Shown here in pieces: positions 5,998-7,079 of a stretch of 7,079 nucleotides of DNA. The position numbers were made by a program, and so were the translations under genes. Under the pieces are notes generated by a model, which ran no database searches, had not been told where the DNA came from, and saw only the letters and a list, made by a program, of their open reading frames with translations. Positions within the stretch are counted from its first letter, which is position 1; the number at the start of each line of letters is the position of its first letter. This stretch comes from Candidatus Latescibacterota bacterium (GTDB lineage: Bacteria; Blakebacterota; Blakebacteria; Blakebacterales; Blakebacteraceae), in NCBI GenBank assembly GCA_023135015.1, contig JAGLTZ010000189.1, forward strand, positions 1 through 7,079, read 5' to 3'.

Positions 5998-6057
5998 GGC
6001 TTCCCCCGGTTCATTTAGGGCATCATTTGCAAGAGCTGACGCTTCGGTTGAACGTAT

Positions 6058-7079
6058 TTACTGTTTCGGATTCCATTCCCCCCTGGCGACCGCCGGGATG
6101 AATGTGTCAAGGTCTGGAGGCGGGAAGTCGATCGTCCTGCCCTGCTCCGCGCTCATATAGGCGGTCATCAGAAGCTCGGTGACGTTGACACCGTCATCGA
6201 AGTTCTCCTCCGGCCGCTTCCCAGCCAGAAAGGACTGGACCATATGCCGGTTTTCACCCACGTAGCCGTATTCACCCTCTTCATCAGCAACAACCGGCAT
6301 GAGTCCCTGTTCGGCGTTCTGCTTCTCCACCAGGTCTTCCCCTGTTTCGCCTGTGACCTTGCGGCTGAAAAAGACCTTGGGGCCCGCGTCGAGGGAGTTG
6401 ATGGACATCGAGTACTCCGGCCCCAGAAGCTCCATGCTCAGGCGCAGGCCGGCTCCGACGAAGCACCATGAGGTGGTGCATTCGACGATACGCTCAGCTC
6501 CCCCCTCGTCCCTGTAGACGACCAGGCCGCGTGCGAAGTCTTCGGCCGGCCGGCTCGCGTAGTCGAGCTTGCCATCGCTGATCGACTTGAGGTGCTCCAC
6601 GTAGTGCGGGTCCTGCCACTTCAGACAGGAGGTGTAGGAGGTGACCTTGACCGGAGTGAGAGTCTCGCGCGCCGCCCCCGGTGCGGTGAGAAGGAAACGC
6701 GCAACCTCCACAGAGTGGCACATCATGTCGTTGAGCACCCCTCCACCCTGAAGCTCCCCTTCCCAGAACCATGGCATGTGTGGGCCGCTGTGCTCTTCTG
6801 AGGCACGAGCCAGGAAAGGCGGGCCGGTGAGTGCTGCGCCCCGGGCCCAAATTATGGCCTTACCTCGCTGCACAGAGGTGGAGAAGAGCTGGTCTTCCAG
6901 GTAGCCGTCGAGGACCCCCACCTTCTCTACCAGCTCGAGCATCTTCTTCGCCTCCGCCACATTGCGTCCCAGCGGCTTCTCACAGCATACACCTGTCAGC
7001 TCGCCCACACCCTCCTCGATGGAGCTGGCGATTTCTTCCATGACCTCGATGCGCGTGAAGTTGGGAGTGCCTATCCAGA
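6058..7079 (-). CDS. Gfo/Idh/MocA family sugar dehydrogenase (5' end outside window)
   Basis: An NAD(P)-dependent oxidoreductase that would oxidise or reduce a sugar hydroxyl. The frame is open through the right edge. The edge codons read WIGTPNFTRIEV, the end of the Rossmann fold with the family TPN motif, so the gene starts beyond the window and the Met at 7041 is internal. In visible-piece numbering (Trp at 7077 as residue 1), the signature catalytic EKP is at 33-35 (CCEKPLG). The C-terminal domain carries GGGVLNDMMCH at 111-121, with the conserved Asp117 and His121 of the active site. The C-terminus is complete (339 residues visible). The GxGxxG loop and any Tat or lipoprotein signal cannot be seen. 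It is the first visible gene of the minus-strand operon, ahead of the isomerase/DUF1080 fusion. This pairing suggests C3 oxidation of a glycoside, although other positions are possible. Confidence 0.93.
   Translation of the reverse strand, partial: WIGTPNFTRIEVMEEIASSIEEGVGELTGVCCEKPLGRNVAEAKKMLELVEKVGVLDGYLEDQLFSTSVQRGKAIIWARGAALTGPPFLARASEEHSGPHMPWFWEGELQGGGVLNDMMCHSVEVARFLLTAPGAARETLTPVKVTSYTSCLKWQDPHYVEHLKSISDGKLDYASRPAEDFARGLVVYRDEGGAERIVECTTSWCFVGAGLRLSMELLGPEYSMSINSLDAGPKVFFSRKVTGETGEDLVEKQNAEQGLMPVVADEEGEYGYVGENRHMVQSFLAGKRPEENFDDGVNVTELLMTAYMSAEQGRTIDFPPPDLDTFIPAVARGEWNPKQ

Noticed and set aside
1..7079. CRISPR array, insertion sequence or transposase
   Set aside because: No regularly spaced repeats, no transposase-like frame and no terminal inverted repeats were seen.

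Overview
The window looks like a piece of a Gram-negative, polysaccharide-degrading bacterium of moderately high GC content. Three things support this. Two reading frames end like outer-membrane beta-barrels (terminal Phe). Two minus-strand proteins carry N-terminal secretion signals. The minus-strand sugar genes (a Gfo/Idh/MocA oxidoreductase, a xylose-isomerase-like/DUF1080 protein and a DUF4038-type glycosidase-like protein) belong to families often expanded in Planctomycetota, Verrucomicrobiota, Latescibacterota, Poribacteria and similar lineages. The phylum is an inference, because no rRNA or other marker gene is present.

Left part (1-1826, plus strand): the last 38 codons of an outer-membrane-type protein enter from the left edge. 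A short intergenic region follows, with two overlapping, mutually exclusive inverted repeats. Next are a PaaI-like hotdog thioesterase with a very strong ribosome binding site, a broken tRNA (a tRNA-Val-like 3' half with an intact T-arm and CCA but no matching 5' half), and a patatin/RssA-like serine lipase that probably starts at a TTG codon. These genes read as lipid or acyl housekeeping functions. The tRNA remnant is a possible attachment-site scar.

Right part (1909-7079, minus strand): read 5' to 3', a probable operon runs from the right edge. It encodes a Gfo/Idh/MocA oxidoreductase (N-terminus outside the window), a secreted fusion of a xylose-isomerase-like TIM barrel with a DUF1080 (3-keto-disaccharide hydrolase-type) domain, a stranded C-terminal remnant of an outer-membrane protein (DUF5686-like), a secreted DUF4038-type glycosidase-like protein with a C-terminal collagen-binding-like domain and an EF-hand-type loop, and a class II-like histone deacetylase family amidohydrolase that begins right at the stop codon of the glycosidase gene. 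The two strands converge in an AT-rich gap at 1827-1908 that has no convincing terminator.

Working model (inference): the oxidoreductase and the fusion protein form an oxidative deglycosylation module. The dehydrogenase would make 3-keto-glycosides, and the DUF1080 and TIM-barrel domains would cleave or isomerise them. The DUF4038 protein would act on a glycan outside the cytoplasm. The covalent joining of the TIM barrel to the DUF1080 domain behind one signal peptide, and the truncated outer-membrane gene lying against its 3' end, are the most distinctive parts of the window. They suggest the sugar module was assembled here by recombination.
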